From Sepiola atlantica (taxonomy: Eukaryota; Mollusca; Cephalopoda; Sepiida; Sepiolidae), in NCBI GenBank assembly GCA_963556195.1, contig OY744532.1, positions 104,444,083 to 104,508,082 on the forward strand: DNA of 64,000 nt, given 5' to 3'. A program made the translations under genes and the position numbers. Below the pieces are notes generated by a model. That model was not told the origin of the DNA and made no database searches. It saw only the letters and a list, made by a program, of their open reading frames with translations. Below, one piece after another: positions 1 through 12,139 of this stretch. Positions within the stretch are counted from its first letter, which is position 1. The number at the start of each line of letters is the position of its first letter.

Positions 1-15
1 TATCTCTAACTATCT

Positions 16-19
<4 letters not shown>

Positions 20-79
<60 letters not shown>
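20..79. repeat. (TA)n microsatellite
   Basis: Uninterrupted TA dinucleotide run immediately upstream of a LINE fragment. The Ile-Tyr reading frames it produces are artefacts. Confidence 0.95.
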
Positions 80-82
<3 letters not shown>

Positions 83-85
83 TGG

Positions 86-1300
86 GTGGGTGGGTGGGTG
101 CAATTTAGTGTTATAGGCGAAATAATAACCAGAGCGCTTACCATGAAAGCACGTGTCAACTGTAATGGCTGTCTCTCTGAATCCGTTGCAGTTGACAACG
201 GTGTTAAGCAGGGTGATATACCTGCACCTAGTTTGTTTCCCATTGATATTGTTATAACTCTGTCGTCGGCTTTCAATAACTGATTTCGCACATCAGGTCG
301 GCTTTATGACTTACAGCGTGTTGAGACTTTGTCAAGGACATTCTCCACTGTTGTTCAAGATTTGCTCTATGAAGATGATGTGGATCTCGTGGCTCATATG
401 CAGAATGATATGTAAGATATCATGGATCGCTTTGCATGGGCATGTCGAAACATGAATCATACAATAAACCTGGGCAAAAAAAGGCTATGTTTTCCCCAGC
501 CGCTGAAAACCCGTATCAGGAACTGGATTTATTTGTTGAATGCCAAACATTGTCTGTGTGATGGATCGTTTTATGTTTCTGGGTAGTGTTTATCTGATGA
601 ACGGATCGTTGGATGCTGAGATGGATGGACTATTGAATGGGCTGGTGTGGCTTTTGGTCATTTGGAGAAGCATGTGTGGGTACCACGCGATATCAAGCAG
701 GACACTAAAATCTCTATGTGTTAGGCATGTGTGGTATAAACCTTGGTATATGCTTGTGGGACATGGACCACTTACAAAAGCCATATTGGCCTGCTGGAGT
801 GTTTCCATCAGAATTGCCTTAGGCACTTGCTAAATATCTGGTTCGAATAGCTTTACCCATGACACCGAACTTTTGGAACGAGCTGCTGTTCCAAGCATCG
901 AGTCTTGCATTGGGAAACGTAGACTTCTTGGGATGGTCATCTTCGTCTTAGTAGTGACAGACTGCTCAAGCAGGTGATCTATAGATATACTCGTGCACGG
1001 CATAAACCTAGTAAGCGATTAAAATATTGTCTCAAAGATGATTCGAAGTGCTTGGGAATTGATGTTGGAAGATTGGGAGGGGTGGATATAGATATGTCAG
1101 GGCGGAAAAAAGCGCTTTCCGTAGGCAGCAAGCTTTTTGGAAAGAATAGGATGAAACTCTATCAGCAAGACAGCAGCGAAGAAGAGACAGGGCGTGACAC
1201 CTCCAGCTAATGGAGGAAACATGGAACACCTATGATGTCAAACGGGCAACTTGGTAACTAAGTCATGTGCAGGTTTATTGAATCATTAACGAGTGCATGT
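86..1300 (+). pseudogene. LINE reverse transcriptase remnant (RT palm to C-terminus)
   Basis: Broken 3' half of a non-LTR retrotransposon. In the first frame the peptide NGVKQGDIPAPSLFPI matches RT motif B of LINEs (usually GVKQGC.LAPTLF). Around 364-387 LYEDDVDLV corresponds to the catalytic FADDADLV block, with the first residue of the box changed. Further down, in shifted frames, there are relics of the post-RT region: a GS..GSLDAE segment near 600, a TWTTYKSHIGLLECFHQNCLRH-type stretch near 760-830, and a RLLKQVIYRYTRARHKPSKR segment near 960-1020. Several stops and frame changes exclude function. The motif style fits the LINE type often annotated in invertebrates beside craniofacial-development-protein-2-like endonucleases. 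The exact clade is uncertain. The endonuclease half is absent, so this is a 5'-truncated copy or is cut off by the TA run. Confidence 0.7.
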
Positions 1301-1499
1301 TTTGCAAAATAAAGCACTGAAAGAAGTGGCTTCATTTATGGCATCCCTCAGATGATCACAACACCTTCACCATCTGTGATATGGTCTGTAAAAGTCTGGT
1401 ACGCTTGAAGATCCTCATCCGCGCCTCTCATTGGGAATCTTGACACTAATATCATATCGATACGCGATAAGTGGTCATATTCGAAATCGAATAGACAGC

Positions 1500-1503
<4 letters not shown>

Positions 1504-1551
<48 letters not shown>
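1504..1551. repeat. (TA)n microsatellite
   Basis: Pure TA run. The (CT)n run at about 1691-1735 is a second simple repeat nearby. Confidence 0.95.
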
Positions 1552-1560
<9 letters not shown>

Positions 1561-1696
1561 ATGTGACCTGTTGAATCACCCATTGACTTCAAGTTAGGTT
1601 GATTGAATGAAGCAAAGTGAGTGTGCAAAGAAGTTAAATATAAGAATACAGAAATAAAATTTAAAATTAATTCCTTTTCTGTGCATTGTCTTTCTT

Positions 1697-1739
<43 letters not shown>

Positions 1740-1884
1740 TCCCTCTCTTTCTATCTGTATCTTTCTGTGTCAACATCTGTCTTTACAGGTTAAATAATAT
1801 TACTATCTCTGATGATATCCCCTCTTCCTTATAAGTTAAAGCTAATATGTTTATTTTTCCTTTCTTTATTACCTTCAAGATGCA

Positions 1885-1945
1885 GACAGAGTGCCGGAAG
1901 CGAAATAACCACGAGCAGAAAAAGAATTCTGTTTATGCCGAAAGT
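1885..1945 (+). repeat. Short dispersed repeat, copy 1 of 2
   Basis: The stretch reading GAAATAACCACGAGCAGAAA then AAGAATTCTGTTTATGCCGAAAGT recurs in diverged form at about 4297-4350. In one frame both encode a similar peptide (ITTSRKRIL.MPK). It may be a remnant of a transposon coding exon. I do not recognise it. Confidence 0.4.
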
Positions 1946-2089
1946 GATATATAGTTTATTACATCAGAGACAGAGGGCAAATAACTTGCAGTAAGAGATA
2001 GGTAGAGTTATAGGTTGTAACTTAGTGATTATTTGCAAATTGCGCCTAATCGGAACAATTATGATTTATTTTCAAAAGTAATTTAATCC

Positions 2090-2491
2090 TATATATATGT
2101 GACATAATAATGGAGGGAAAGGTTAATGCTATATATATGTGACATAATAATAGAGGGGAACTCATACACATTTAGACACCCAACACAAACATTCACAATG
2201 AAAAAAGACCTTAACTGCACCTCCAAGAACGTTGTCTATGTGATAGAATGTACAATATGTAATGAAGCTTATATAGGTGCGACCAAAACATTTAATAATA
2301 GAGTTTCTTTACATAAAAGCAACATTAAAATCTAAGAAAACCGTAAATTATTCGTCTCCCAACATGTGCACTCATGCAGCGGAGGAAAATTCAAAATAAT
2401 GCCAATTTTCCAAAGCCAAGACTACACTTACTTACTAACACAAGAAAAAAACTTCATATTTAAATTTAATCCAGCATTAAACAGATCATAA
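2090..2491 (+). pseudogene. Penelope-like element, GIY-YIG endonuclease end
   Basis: Remnant of the C-terminal endonuclease of a Penelope-like retroelement. From 2126 one frame reads a GNSYTFRHPTQTF lead-in, then NVVYVIECTICNEAYIGAT, which has the YVI and YIG halves of the GIY-YIG fold with the cysteines typical of Penelope proteins. After one in-frame stop at 2333-2335 the same frame continues with HVHSCSGGKFKIMPIF and KNFIFKFNPALNR and ends at 2489-2491. That is the usual Penelope C-terminal order (cysteine/histidine segment, then a Phe-rich tail ending in a LN motif). The reverse-transcriptase part is missing, so this is a 5'-truncated copy. About 30 bases at the 5' boundary are duplicated: TATATATGTGACATAATAAT occurs near 2093 and again near 2131. 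Confidence 0.72.
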
Positions 2492-2774
2492 CTCTAACAA
2501 CACACACTTTGTTCAAACGTTATCCACCTCTAGTTAAGTACAAACATAAATAACTATTTATAGTTATCTATAGACTGAAAAAATTTTATTCAAGGAAGAT
2601 AATCTTAGTACATAACTTCTTATTACGCACTTCTACACAACTATGAGTCAAATAGCAATTTGTGTTAAATGAATCATTTACAATAGACATTAAACTTGCA
2701 CATTAAATACCGGACTATGAAATCGGCCAAACCAAGTTCGAATCTAGTTGGACCGTTTGCATTAACTTATCTTT

Positions 2775-2960
2775 TATAAATATGTGTATATGTGTGTATG
2801 TATGTGTGTATGTATATATCTATATATGTGTGGGTGTGTATATATATGTATTTCAACCTTTATCCACCTATCTGTCACTATATAACCACACGCCTGTGTG
2901 TGTGCGCGCGCATGTGTGTGTGCGTGTTTATATATATGTGTGTGTGTGTGTGTGTCGCTC
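2775..2960. repeat. Mixed TG/TA microsatellite
   Basis: Interrupted TATG, TG and TA repeats, including a run of alternating GTGTGCGCGCGC. The open frames here on both strands are low-complexity artefacts. Confidence 0.9.
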
Positions 2961-3416
2961 ACCTATTTACAAGACTATAGATTAGACCACACGCATACGG
3001 GCGCACACACGCACGCAGGCGCGACATCATTCTTGGAGACGACAAAAGCAATAAAAGTATTAAATTTCAAAAGAAATTCTTCGCACCCTAGGAAGCTGGG
3101 ATGACCGATAGGTCATGGATGGGTAACACGTACTTGACCAAGAGAAGCAGGAAAAATGGCAAATAAAAAATAAAAAATAAAAGATACCCACACACCCACA
3201 AACCCACGCATGCGCAAAAACAATAACAAATTTCCTCAAATGAAGCAAAATTCTCTCAAATCGAAAGACATTTCTTCAAATGGATTTACATATCTGATTA
3301 AAGCGGACCACCGCTTGTAAACTCGTTCTATAAAATTATAAAATGATAAAACAACAAAATAATAAATAAATGTTGAAAAAAACATTCTACAAATGTTTGT
3401 AGCCTTACTCCTTTAC

Positions 3417-3423
3417 ATATATA

Positions 3424-3481
<58 letters not shown>

Positions 3482-3484
3482 TTT
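3417..3484. repeat. (TA)n microsatellite
   Basis: TA run with single interruptions (ATGCAT, ACAT). Confidence 0.93.
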
Positions 3485-3654
3485 CAGTATGCATTTCTTG
3501 CGATGAAAATATATATGAAAACAAACCTAAATTAACTCAGTTTTAGACTCGATCGAAGTCACTGCTTAAATTCCCGACGGCCTGCGTTTAATATACACAG
3601 ATCAACGTCTGATAAACTACTTTCATTCTCGGTCCACGGAAGTATTTTTAAATG

Positions 3655-3658
<4 letters not shown>

Positions 3659-3747
<89 letters not shown>

Positions 3748-3805
3748 CCAATATTTATTTAAATAAATACTAATTTATATTTACCTACCTACATACATAC
3801 AGAGA

Positions 3806-3836
<31 letters not shown>

Positions 3837-3934
3837 TTCTCTCTTTATATAGTTATATATATATATATATATATATCCAATATTTATTTAAATAAATACT
3901 AATTTATATTTACCTACCTACATACATACAGAGA

Positions 3935-3975
<41 letters not shown>

Positions 3976-4100
3976 CTCTCTTTATATAGTTATATATATA
4001 TATATATCCAATATTTATTTAAATAAATACTAATTTATATTTACCTACCTACATACATACAGAGATATATGTATATATATATATTTCTCTCTTTATATAG

Positions 4101-4176
<76 letters not shown>

Positions 4177-4195
4177 AATATTTATTTAAATAAAT
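3659..4195. repeat. Tandem array of ~130-165 bp units built on TA runs
   Basis: The string CCAATATTTATTTAAATAAA starts at 3748, 3877, 4008 and 4175, each time joined to CTACCTACATACATACAGAG and a TTTCTCTCTTTATATAG block. Spacings of 129, 131 and 167 bases differ only in the length of the internal TA runs. This is a young tandem duplication seeded by a microsatellite. Confidence 0.9.
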
Positions 4196-4199
4196 ACTC

Positions 4200-4625
4200 A
4201 TTTATGTTCAAGCTTTTGCTATCATCATTGTAGAAAATGATAATTTCACAGTTACAGAATCACCGTACACTCCGCAAGCAAACGTTCAGCCTACACGACC
4301 ACAAGAAATTACCACACGCAGAAAAAGAATTATATTGATGCCTAAAATGAGCGGGCACATACAGTAAACTTATTGAGAGTGTTTAACGAACATGTTGGAA
4401 CATAGCATATAGCCACGTTACAGTCCATTTTTAACTCTCCAAACAGGACTCAACTTCAATGTGTTAAATATTCATATAAGAATACTTACTGAATTAAATA
4501 TTAAATTATTTTTACCGACATACGCTGGTGTTTCAAGCTGTTGATATCATCAGTGTAGGAGATGATAATTCTAAACAGTCGCAGGAGTCGAACACCGTTA
4601 CAGAATCACTCTAGACTCCGCAAGC
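4200..4625. repeat. Decayed duplicated segment
   Basis: Two diverged copies of a ~90-base block, about 4205-4285 and 4525-4623. Both contain a TCAAGCTnTTG...ATCATCA.TGTAG core and end in GACTCCGCAAGCA. The second copy of the 1885-1945 repeat lies between them at about 4297-4350. No coding family recognised. Confidence 0.5.
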
Positions 4626-4626
4626 A

Positions 4627-4629
<3 letters not shown>

Positions 4630-4697
<68 letters not shown>

Positions 4698-4887
4698 ATA
4701 TTTCGGTAGCAAGACGTTTTTCATACATGTGCTGTTGAAAGCGCTAGGGAAATGGCCCAAGAAACAACATCAGGCGTCATAATCCACCAATTGACACCGG
4801 AAACCCGACGAATCGCTCGCTGAGTCGAGAAGTTAACCAGAAAGATCGCAAAGAAAGAAAACTCCGTGGTCTTCAACGACACATGTA

Positions 4888-4975
<88 letters not shown>

Positions 4976-4980
4976 TCATA
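4630..4980. repeat. Two (TA)n runs with a ~190-bp unique insert
   Basis: TA runs at 4630-4692 and 4890-4976. The unique sequence between them (4700-4888) shows no gene. Confidence 0.9.
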
Positions 4981-4984
4981 TATA

Positions 4985-6120
4985 TAATTAAACAACTAAA
5001 CAAGAAGTAAATTAATGCATAGAGCCGTATACGTTCGAAGGAACTCTTTTAATATGCCTTAAACATTCTACTCAGAAACACGCAAATTATTACTAGAACA
5101 CAGATGTCATTATTGTCACCGTTGGTGGTTCATACTATTTCAGCTGATATGTGTATATTCATCTAGTGCCTGCCATTTATATATTTTTTTGTTTTTGATT
5201 GACAACTGTGCAACTGCAATCGCGTAAGTTAGGGTAAATAAGAGGGTGTTATGATCTCTACAAATTCGACAACTTTGAAACTGTTATATGACCCAAAACG
5301 AACGGGTTACAGTCTACCAACCAGAGAAAATCGATGAACACATATTCTAATGTAGCGCCAACATGGAAGTTTCTCTAGTTTCTATTCCGAGTTTGACGAT
5401 TTTTTTTGTCTTACAAGGTTGGGAACCTCTAGCAGAAATTTAGATGTGTATAGTGTTTTTCCTCTGGTAAACACAGAGACTAAACCTTGCACAATCTCAC
5501 TCGTAACTGTCCGTCTGAAGCCAACACCTACGTCAACTTCCATTACTAATCCTATTATCTGATGTATTATTATTAATATATATATATGTCTGAAGCCGAA
5601 ACTATACTCCTACTGTCATTACTAATGTTATCTATCTATAATATTTTAATTTGGTTATTTTATTTTACGGCAGAGAAACACTTTTCAAGTTATTTAATAC
5701 CGTATCCGATCATTTTGGTGAAAGTGTGTATGCTTCAAGATCTGTACATGTTCTATTATTTATTCATGGTTTTTAGTTGAGAAAACGAGGGACGGGAGCA
5801 AAAGAAGGGGAAAGAGAAATGTTAGGGGAAATTGTTGTCTTTTTGTTTGGGATTTTGCAGAACATGATTGAGTTTTGCAAATAGAAAAAGAAACAACAAA
5901 ACATCAATGTTTGGTGCATTTTGGGTCAAAAAGCCGATATATTCAGATAGCCTGATCTGGTAGCCCAGCACTGTGATGGAGACTTCATGTCGGTTTGAGT
6001 TTCGGAGAAATTAAGTGATATTTACACTTAAAGCGGTGAGTATAAATATTAAGACGTTCGATGGAACTCAATAACAGAGTAAGTAAATAACAATATTAGA
6101 CAGTTTCATGGCGCGAACCC
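4985..6120. other. Unassigned stretch
   Basis: No gene recognised. A motif reading GTCTGAAGCCGAAACTATAC near 5588 recurs at about 11632-11705, with a relic near 5513. It marks a dispersed repeat of unknown type. Confidence 0.4.
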
Positions 6121-6129
6121 TATATAAAT

Positions 6130-6136
6130 AGATAAG

Positions 6137-6185
<49 letters not shown>

Positions 6186-6186
6186 G

Positions 6187-6224
<38 letters not shown>

Positions 6225-6241
6225 GAGATAGATAGATAGAT
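6130..6241. repeat. (GATA)n microsatellite
   Basis: About 27 GATA units with rare interruptions. The repeated YLSI/SIYL reading frame on the minus strand is an artefact. Confidence 0.95.
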
Positions 6242-6374
6242 ATTGAAGCTGTGTTTTTGATATATCGACAGAAAAAATCATTATAACTTTTATATCACTT
6301 TCAAACGAATCAAATAATATTCTTTGCATAATAAAATTGCGAAATTATATATATGAATAGATAGATGATGGAAT

Positions 6375-6517
<143 letters not shown>

Positions 6518-7117
6518 TGATAAATTGGGTACGCGAATTGGAATCCCTCTTGGACATATGCATATTCATTGTCGACTTCGTTCGAATGTTAAGAGAGACC
6601 AAGAAGGTTATGTGCATATATAGATTGATAACTTATTATGCACATATAAAATATATATTTTTATATCCGTTGTAGCCGATTGTGAAAAGAAGATATAAGT
6701 ATTTATCAAGTAAGATCAAAGGCGAATGTCAAGATAAATTCTGCCTTTTCTCAAGAGTAGTTCGAATTATCTTTTATTTTTCTTTAACAACAAACTGTTC
6801 ACCCAAAACAGGGCATATTTCGTACAGAAACGTACTGTGATTAGGGGCCGGATTTAAATGTTACAATTACAGTTACATCGATGCACGTTAGCACAGTGTG
6901 TGAAACAGGGAACAAGGAGAGCATTCCAAAGGCAAGCAAGAAGCTACTAGAGTTAAAAGTTTTCCAGAAACTTTGCACATTTATAGTGAAACGGTAAGAT
7001 ATTTCCGGTAGTTAAGGGGTATTTATATTGCGGCGGTAAATTTTCAGGAAGTTCCTTTGAATACATTACGTTAAATACTTGTATCTTTCTCCCTTTCCAT
7101 CTCTGTCTCTCGCTTTC

Positions 7118-7120
7118 TTA

Positions 7121-7165
<45 letters not shown>
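7118..7165. repeat. (TA)n microsatellite
   Basis: TA run at the tail side of a minus-strand SINE copy (7166-7270). Confidence 0.93.
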
Positions 7166-7168
<3 letters not shown>

Positions 7169-7270
7169 ATTGTTTATTATCTATGTACGTAGCGATATGA
7201 CTATTCACTACCGATTCGAAACCCTGGATTACAAGTATTTTTCAACTCAAATCCAACGTCGCCAATCCTC
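7166..7270 (-). mobile_element. tRNA-Leu-like SINE, hammerhead core deleted
   Basis: Read on the minus strand this has the same order as the complete copies at 26597 and 55488: GGATTTGAGTTG, a B-box-like GGGTTTCGAATCG, GTAGTGAATAG, then ACGTACATAGATAATAAACA. The hammerhead core that should lie between TATCGCT and ACGTAC is missing, about 30 bases cleanly removed, while the sequences on both sides are kept. The copy is therefore ribozyme-dead. It ends in the adjacent TA run. Confidence 0.6.
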
Positions 7271-7461
7271 GGGCAATTCTGAATAGCTGATAAACAATGA
7301 TAATTTTAACTCTTTTTAAAGCGGCTTGACGTCCAGGCATTCTACTTCTATTAGGGAAGGAATGATGCATTATAAAGCAAGTGACGTCATGTTGTGTTAG
7401 TACTACCATTACATTGCCCTACTTTTTACGAGGAGCGACAAATATAACCAGACCAAACACA

Positions 7462-7463
<2 letters not shown>

Positions 7464-7505
<42 letters not shown>
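7464..7505. repeat. (TA)n then (GA)n
   Basis: Short compound simple repeat. Confidence 0.9.
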
Positions 7506-7506
<1 letters not shown>

Positions 7507-7609
7507 CAGATAGAAGAAAAAAAGAGTGATAAATATGCGACGATTGTCTAAATTTATTTCAAATTTCAATTGTTAAATGCAAGGTGTAATCAGTAATAAA
7601 CTAGTTTTA

Positions 7610-7690
7610 TTTTTCTTTCCTTAAGCCAAGGCTTTTCAAAGATCGAAATCTTATCATCAGAGGAGAAATACAGATAGATAAGTTGGCTTT
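7610..7690 (+). repeat. Dispersed repeat shared with 29538-29610
   Basis: CCTTAAGCCAAGGCTTTTCA and the following AGAT.GAAATCTTATCATCAGAGG block match 29541-29583 almost exactly. The style (…TCTTATCATCAGAGG) is reminiscent of terminal sequences of Penelope-like elements, but that is an inference. Confidence 0.5.
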
Positions 7691-7813
7691 CGAAAAAAAC
7701 AAAGTTCAAACATTTGAAAATTATGAGAGTTATTATTAAAAAAACGTATTGAATGAAGAGAAAAGTTCCGTGAAAAGATAAGCAAAAATGTCCGGGTGGT
7801 AAATTTCCGTTGA

Positions 7814-7896
7814 AAAAAGTCCGGTGAAAATTGTAGAAAATGAAGAAAAACTCTTTGAGTTTTTCTTCACTTTCTACAATTTTCACCGGACTTTTT
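7814..7896. repeat. 40-bp-arm palindrome (foldback)
   Basis: Arms 7814-7853 and 7857-7896 are reverse complements with a single mismatch, separated by a 3-base loop (TTT). Arms begin AAAAAGTCCGGTGAAAATTG. A transcript from either strand would form a long, nearly perfect hairpin. A diverged echo of the arm sequence lies just upstream (7785-7815). Confidence 0.9.
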
Positions 7897-7899
7897 GTA

Positions 7900-10800
7900 G
7901 ATGTAATACTCAAATGTTGTAGAATCACTTCTACATTTACAATTTTTCATGAACTTTTTCGCTCGATTTGCTGTCCCTGAAACGATAGCCAGTGACAATT
8001 TAAAGGGGGTGAATTGAAACTATTTTAGAACCTTCTTAGGGTTGAATGTATGACTACCTCCGTTTACTAACCTTGAACTAATAAACAAGACGAAATATTC
8101 GTCGACACTTTAAAGGTTCAATAGTATAGCAACCGAAGAAAGTAGGATACACAAGTGCTTACAAAAAACACTAAACCGTATCAAGGTTAGTGCCATGCGA
8201 GCTAATATTTGACTGAAAAGGTACATTGGCGTTTAAGTAACTCGTACTGTTACGTTGTCGTTTATTGAGATCAGATCTTTTTACACCAATCGTAAGTTAC
8301 TTCATCTTCTTTTCGTATACTATTCTTTTTTTTGTATACTGACGTCCATCATCATCATCGTCCAGTGCGCTGCCTTTCACCGTCGTCATCGTCGCAGTGG
8401 GCCGCAGCTCGTAGCCACCATCGCCGTCATCATGATCGTCTAGATCTGTAATTTAAACTTTTCATGCAGAGAGGAAAAAGGCGAGTCCGGCAAATGATTT
8501 AACCGCTCTTTATTTGCATGAGAGATTCTCTAGTCGTACAAATAAAAGTCAAACATTATCATCGTCCGTCTCTGCAATCAAATGCCCTCAATGCACAGAA
8601 AGGAAAAAGGTGCATAACGCCGGAGAGTCCAAAATGGGTCCTTATTTGGGAGAATTTCTCGTCATAATTATAAAACCTTCGTTAAATTTGAGAGAGACGC
8701 AAAATTCTTAATCTTGACTTAGATCTACTTCCTTACGAAGATATGAAGGAAGGGGATATTAACTCGCTATTAACTCTTTTAAGAATTAAATTCCTATTTT
8801 CCTTTTTCTGAATTACATCTCGATTTTTCATCTGTGCACCACGCTCCTAAAAACGGACTGACTAAAAAGCTTCTTTATTTTCTCATTTCCACGATTGTAA
8901 CGTAATTGCTTCAAAGAAAAGCACTCAGCCTGTCACCACTGCCCTGGTAGGAGTCAGAGTTCAAGTATATTTATATTTTAGTCCGAGAGCGAACTTGTTG
9001 TCTAGTTTTCAGTGTCAATATTTGACATTAGTCCACCTCGATTCCAAATATTATATTTTGGTTCTGGAGATATTTTTTCTCAGAATGTTCAGAAATGAAA
9101 GGGAAGTTTTGAAAGGGTTGTAGTGCAAGATAGGAAACATACCAACTACATAAAATATTGTCCCAAGAGAGATTTGAAATAGATAAAGAACACACGTAGA
9201 ATTTCTGATGGCAGAGCTTTTGAAAGAAAAATCAATTAATTTCTCGAGTGAAATAATTATTGAGCAGATGCGTTGTAGAGACCGAATAAGACCCCTTAAT
9301 TTAATGAACTATTTTCAAGTGGATATACTCATTTACGGTAATAATCTGAGGGAGAAGATGTAAAAAATGTACATTACTATTTCGTATAAATACATATTCT
9401 CATTTTCTTGCTTACAAAAATGTTCATATTTATAAGTTGCCGGTAAATTATTCTTTAATAACTAGCGTGACACCGTGGAAATTTCACGGTGTTTTCTACG
9501 TCTATTTGTATAATTTTCTAATAATAAGAATATTCTGTAGAATTTGGTATATTCGGACTACTGTTCTCATCTTTGGTGTTTTTATCACAACGTTTCGGTC
9601 GATGTAACCTCCGACCTTCTTCAGGTGTACCTTGTCGAACTCGGGAACTTTTCTGTAAGAATATTCTTTTCATAGCAATAAATGTATGTCAGGATTTATA
9701 CTATTTAGAAAATTAAAGACTCTTCTACCGTAAAAGTACTTAGCATTGACAGTAAAATATTCATTAAATAAATATAACGAATATGTCTATTCGCTATTTA
9801 TTTAAGGTTGTAGCAATTTCTATCTTAAAACGATACGTTCTGTCTCCCTAACGTGAAAATAATATGCATCTAAATATTCATCGAATTAATAAAGGAAACT
9901 TAACTGTTTAAAATGTATTCATTTCAATTTTTTGTTTAATTGAAGTCAGCGGGACGACAACATTTCATTTTAGAACAATTCGTTTTAAAATAGGTAAAGT
10001 TAGATGTGCTTAAGTTATCGAGATCAATCAATCAATCAATCAATCAAACAATCAATCAATTAATTAATTTTATTGACAGAAAAATAGTAAAGTGCAGCAA
10101 GCCATGTAAAAAGACAATATATATTATTGCATCTATATACCGTCTGAATGTTTGTCCAAGGCGACTTTGAACTTTAATATGGGAAGCATCAGATTTATCA
10201 CTAATCACCATCTTTGCTGATGGAAAAATGTCATTTTTAATGTATGTGAAATAATATTCTCGAAATACACGGTGCAATGCATTTCTAAATCAGACAAAAA
10301 GTTACACGTGTCCATAAATATCCTTCGTAAGTTATTATTACAAACTGAAAATTATTTCTTATTAAAATATATGAAATGACGTAGCGTATTATTATTTAGT
10401 AATCATTCCCAGCCAAACGTTACCAGAATTATTCTTTTCTGCTTATTTTCTAGTTTGTAGGTATAAGATTAATAAAATCTAGCATCAAAAGCTCGGCAGA
10501 TTGTTTGAGAGATTTTTACATCGACAACGCCTGGAATTTTATTTTGACGCGGTAAAATTTAATCACGACAATCATCTGTTTTGCACATTCATTGGTAACT
10601 GCCGGCAAGAATTACTCCCCCACCCTTTTTTACCCAAATCAATCTGATAATAAAATGTGAAAAATAGAACAAAATAAAAGAATGCGTTGATAAAGTGGAT
10701 GTAATTCGTTACCCTGAGGAAATTAGAAAGAGAAAATAACAAGATCAGATATTGTAAAGATGCGACCACCCAATCTGCGCGGTTAATAAGGTTAAATGCG

Positions 10801-10900
10801 GTTACATGAAAAGCGATAAACAAATGGAAGATATTAGTTACAAAAGTATAATTTATTTCTAATGCAGATTTGGTATTGTTATATATATTTTTATTTTTAT
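7900..10900. other. Unassigned stretch
   Basis: No coding family recognised. Notable points: a GC-richer patch at about 8340-8440 with GTC/ATC-rich trinucleotides; a TTTATCACAACGTTTCGGTC…CTTCTTCAGGTG segment at about 9580-9625, which resembles end sequences seen in Penelope-like elements (low confidence); and a short (AATC)n run at 10026-10065. Confidence 0.4.
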
Positions 10901-10904
10901 TTAT

Positions 10905-11260
10905 TTATTTTTTTAAATATAGTTCACCCTAAACAAGGCAGGCCGCCACGTAAGGACCTACTGAGAAAAAGAGTGCGAGTTTTTGGGGTGTTCAACCTAA
11001 ATTGGTAGCTGCGCAGCGATATGTCTGTTTACATTAGTTTTGAATTTCTGCATGTTAGTACCGTCAGGAAAAGAAGGAGCAGGGAGGGAGTTCCAGAGTC
11101 ATGCAGCACGAGAAAAGAGGCTTTTAGAGTAGAAATCTCTTCGGCATCTGGGGACCTCCACAGTGAATGGATGAAGTTTAGCTGATTGTCGCGTTTGTCT
11201 AGTAAATTTACGTCGTGGGGATACAAACAATAATACACCCATCGAGAAACCAGGTTCTGG
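10905..11260 (-). pseudogene. LINE 3' end (jockey/CR1-like), family of the 22.7-25.7 kb copy
   Basis: The minus strand matches the 3' end of the longer LINE. The peptide HSLWRSPDAEEISTLKASF equals the block HTLWRSPDAEELSTPKASF at 25398-25450, followed by the SGTPSLLLLFLTVLTCRNSKL block. The 3' UTR segment containing GGCGGCCTGCC is also shared. Only the region after the RT survives, which is the usual result of 5' truncation during target-primed reverse transcription. Confidence 0.75.
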
Positions 11261-11261
11261 A

Positions 11262-12120
11262 TAATTGACTGACAAAAAAACTCGGACGCCGCGGTTAATT
11301 TATCAAATGGTCTATAGAACGATAACAGTCACATCAAAATTCTAAAGGGACGTCTTACTTTTATGCGCGTGTGAGTGAGATAGAAATAGAAAGGCAGACA
11401 GAAAAACGGATAGCTCGTCTTCTCGCTATACTTAGCTAGATTGTGCGTCCCTCCCATTGGCGCCCTGGACACGTTTTCTCTGTTTGAAGTGTCACCAGAA
11501 AAGAGGCAGAAACTTTCGTCCGGAAGTCACGTGGTTTTGTTGACTTTCATTTTGGGGTCACCTCTAACAGTTAGGAGTCACTCAAACATTTTTTATTCGC
11601 GCACGTCTTTCGTTATGTAACATCATCTGTCTGCCTGAAGCCGAAACTATTCAATTACTTCTGTCCATAATGGAGATAAGGTTTCTGTTTGAAGCCGAAA
11701 ATATACTCCTGCTATCTTTTGATAGTCGATCCAGTTTACTATACTCTTCTGTTATCTTTCATTTTTCAATTAAGGAGGAGTAGTGTCGTATCTGTTCCGT
11801 TATCATGATACCATTCTCCCAGGCAATGCCTTCTCCATTTTGTTGGTATATGTTTTTTTCATTAGACAATACTTCCAATCATTACTCCCTCGTTTATTCG
11901 GAGGTGATTGGGGGTGTAGTATATGTAATGTGCTTATAATATCATCTCCAAAAGAATATCTGCTTGTTCTTTTTCTTGTAGGGTGTAGTGTAGTATAGGT
12001 TCTGTTGTTATAAACATATCCACCCAGGATGTAAATCCCCTTTATTTTTTGGATATGGGGGCGGGTAGTGTTATACAACACACGACAATGATGAAAAACA
12101 AAATTATTGAAGAAAATTCA
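11262..12120. other. Unassigned stretch with a second copy of the 5.5-kb motif
   Basis: TGCCTGAAGCCGAAACTATT at about 11631 and TTTGAAGCCGAAAATATACT at about 11688 repeat the motif seen near 5588. No gene recognised. The two short ORFs around 11800-12080 show no known domain. Confidence 0.35.
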
Positions 12121-12139
12121 CGAATGTGGTAACCAGTGA

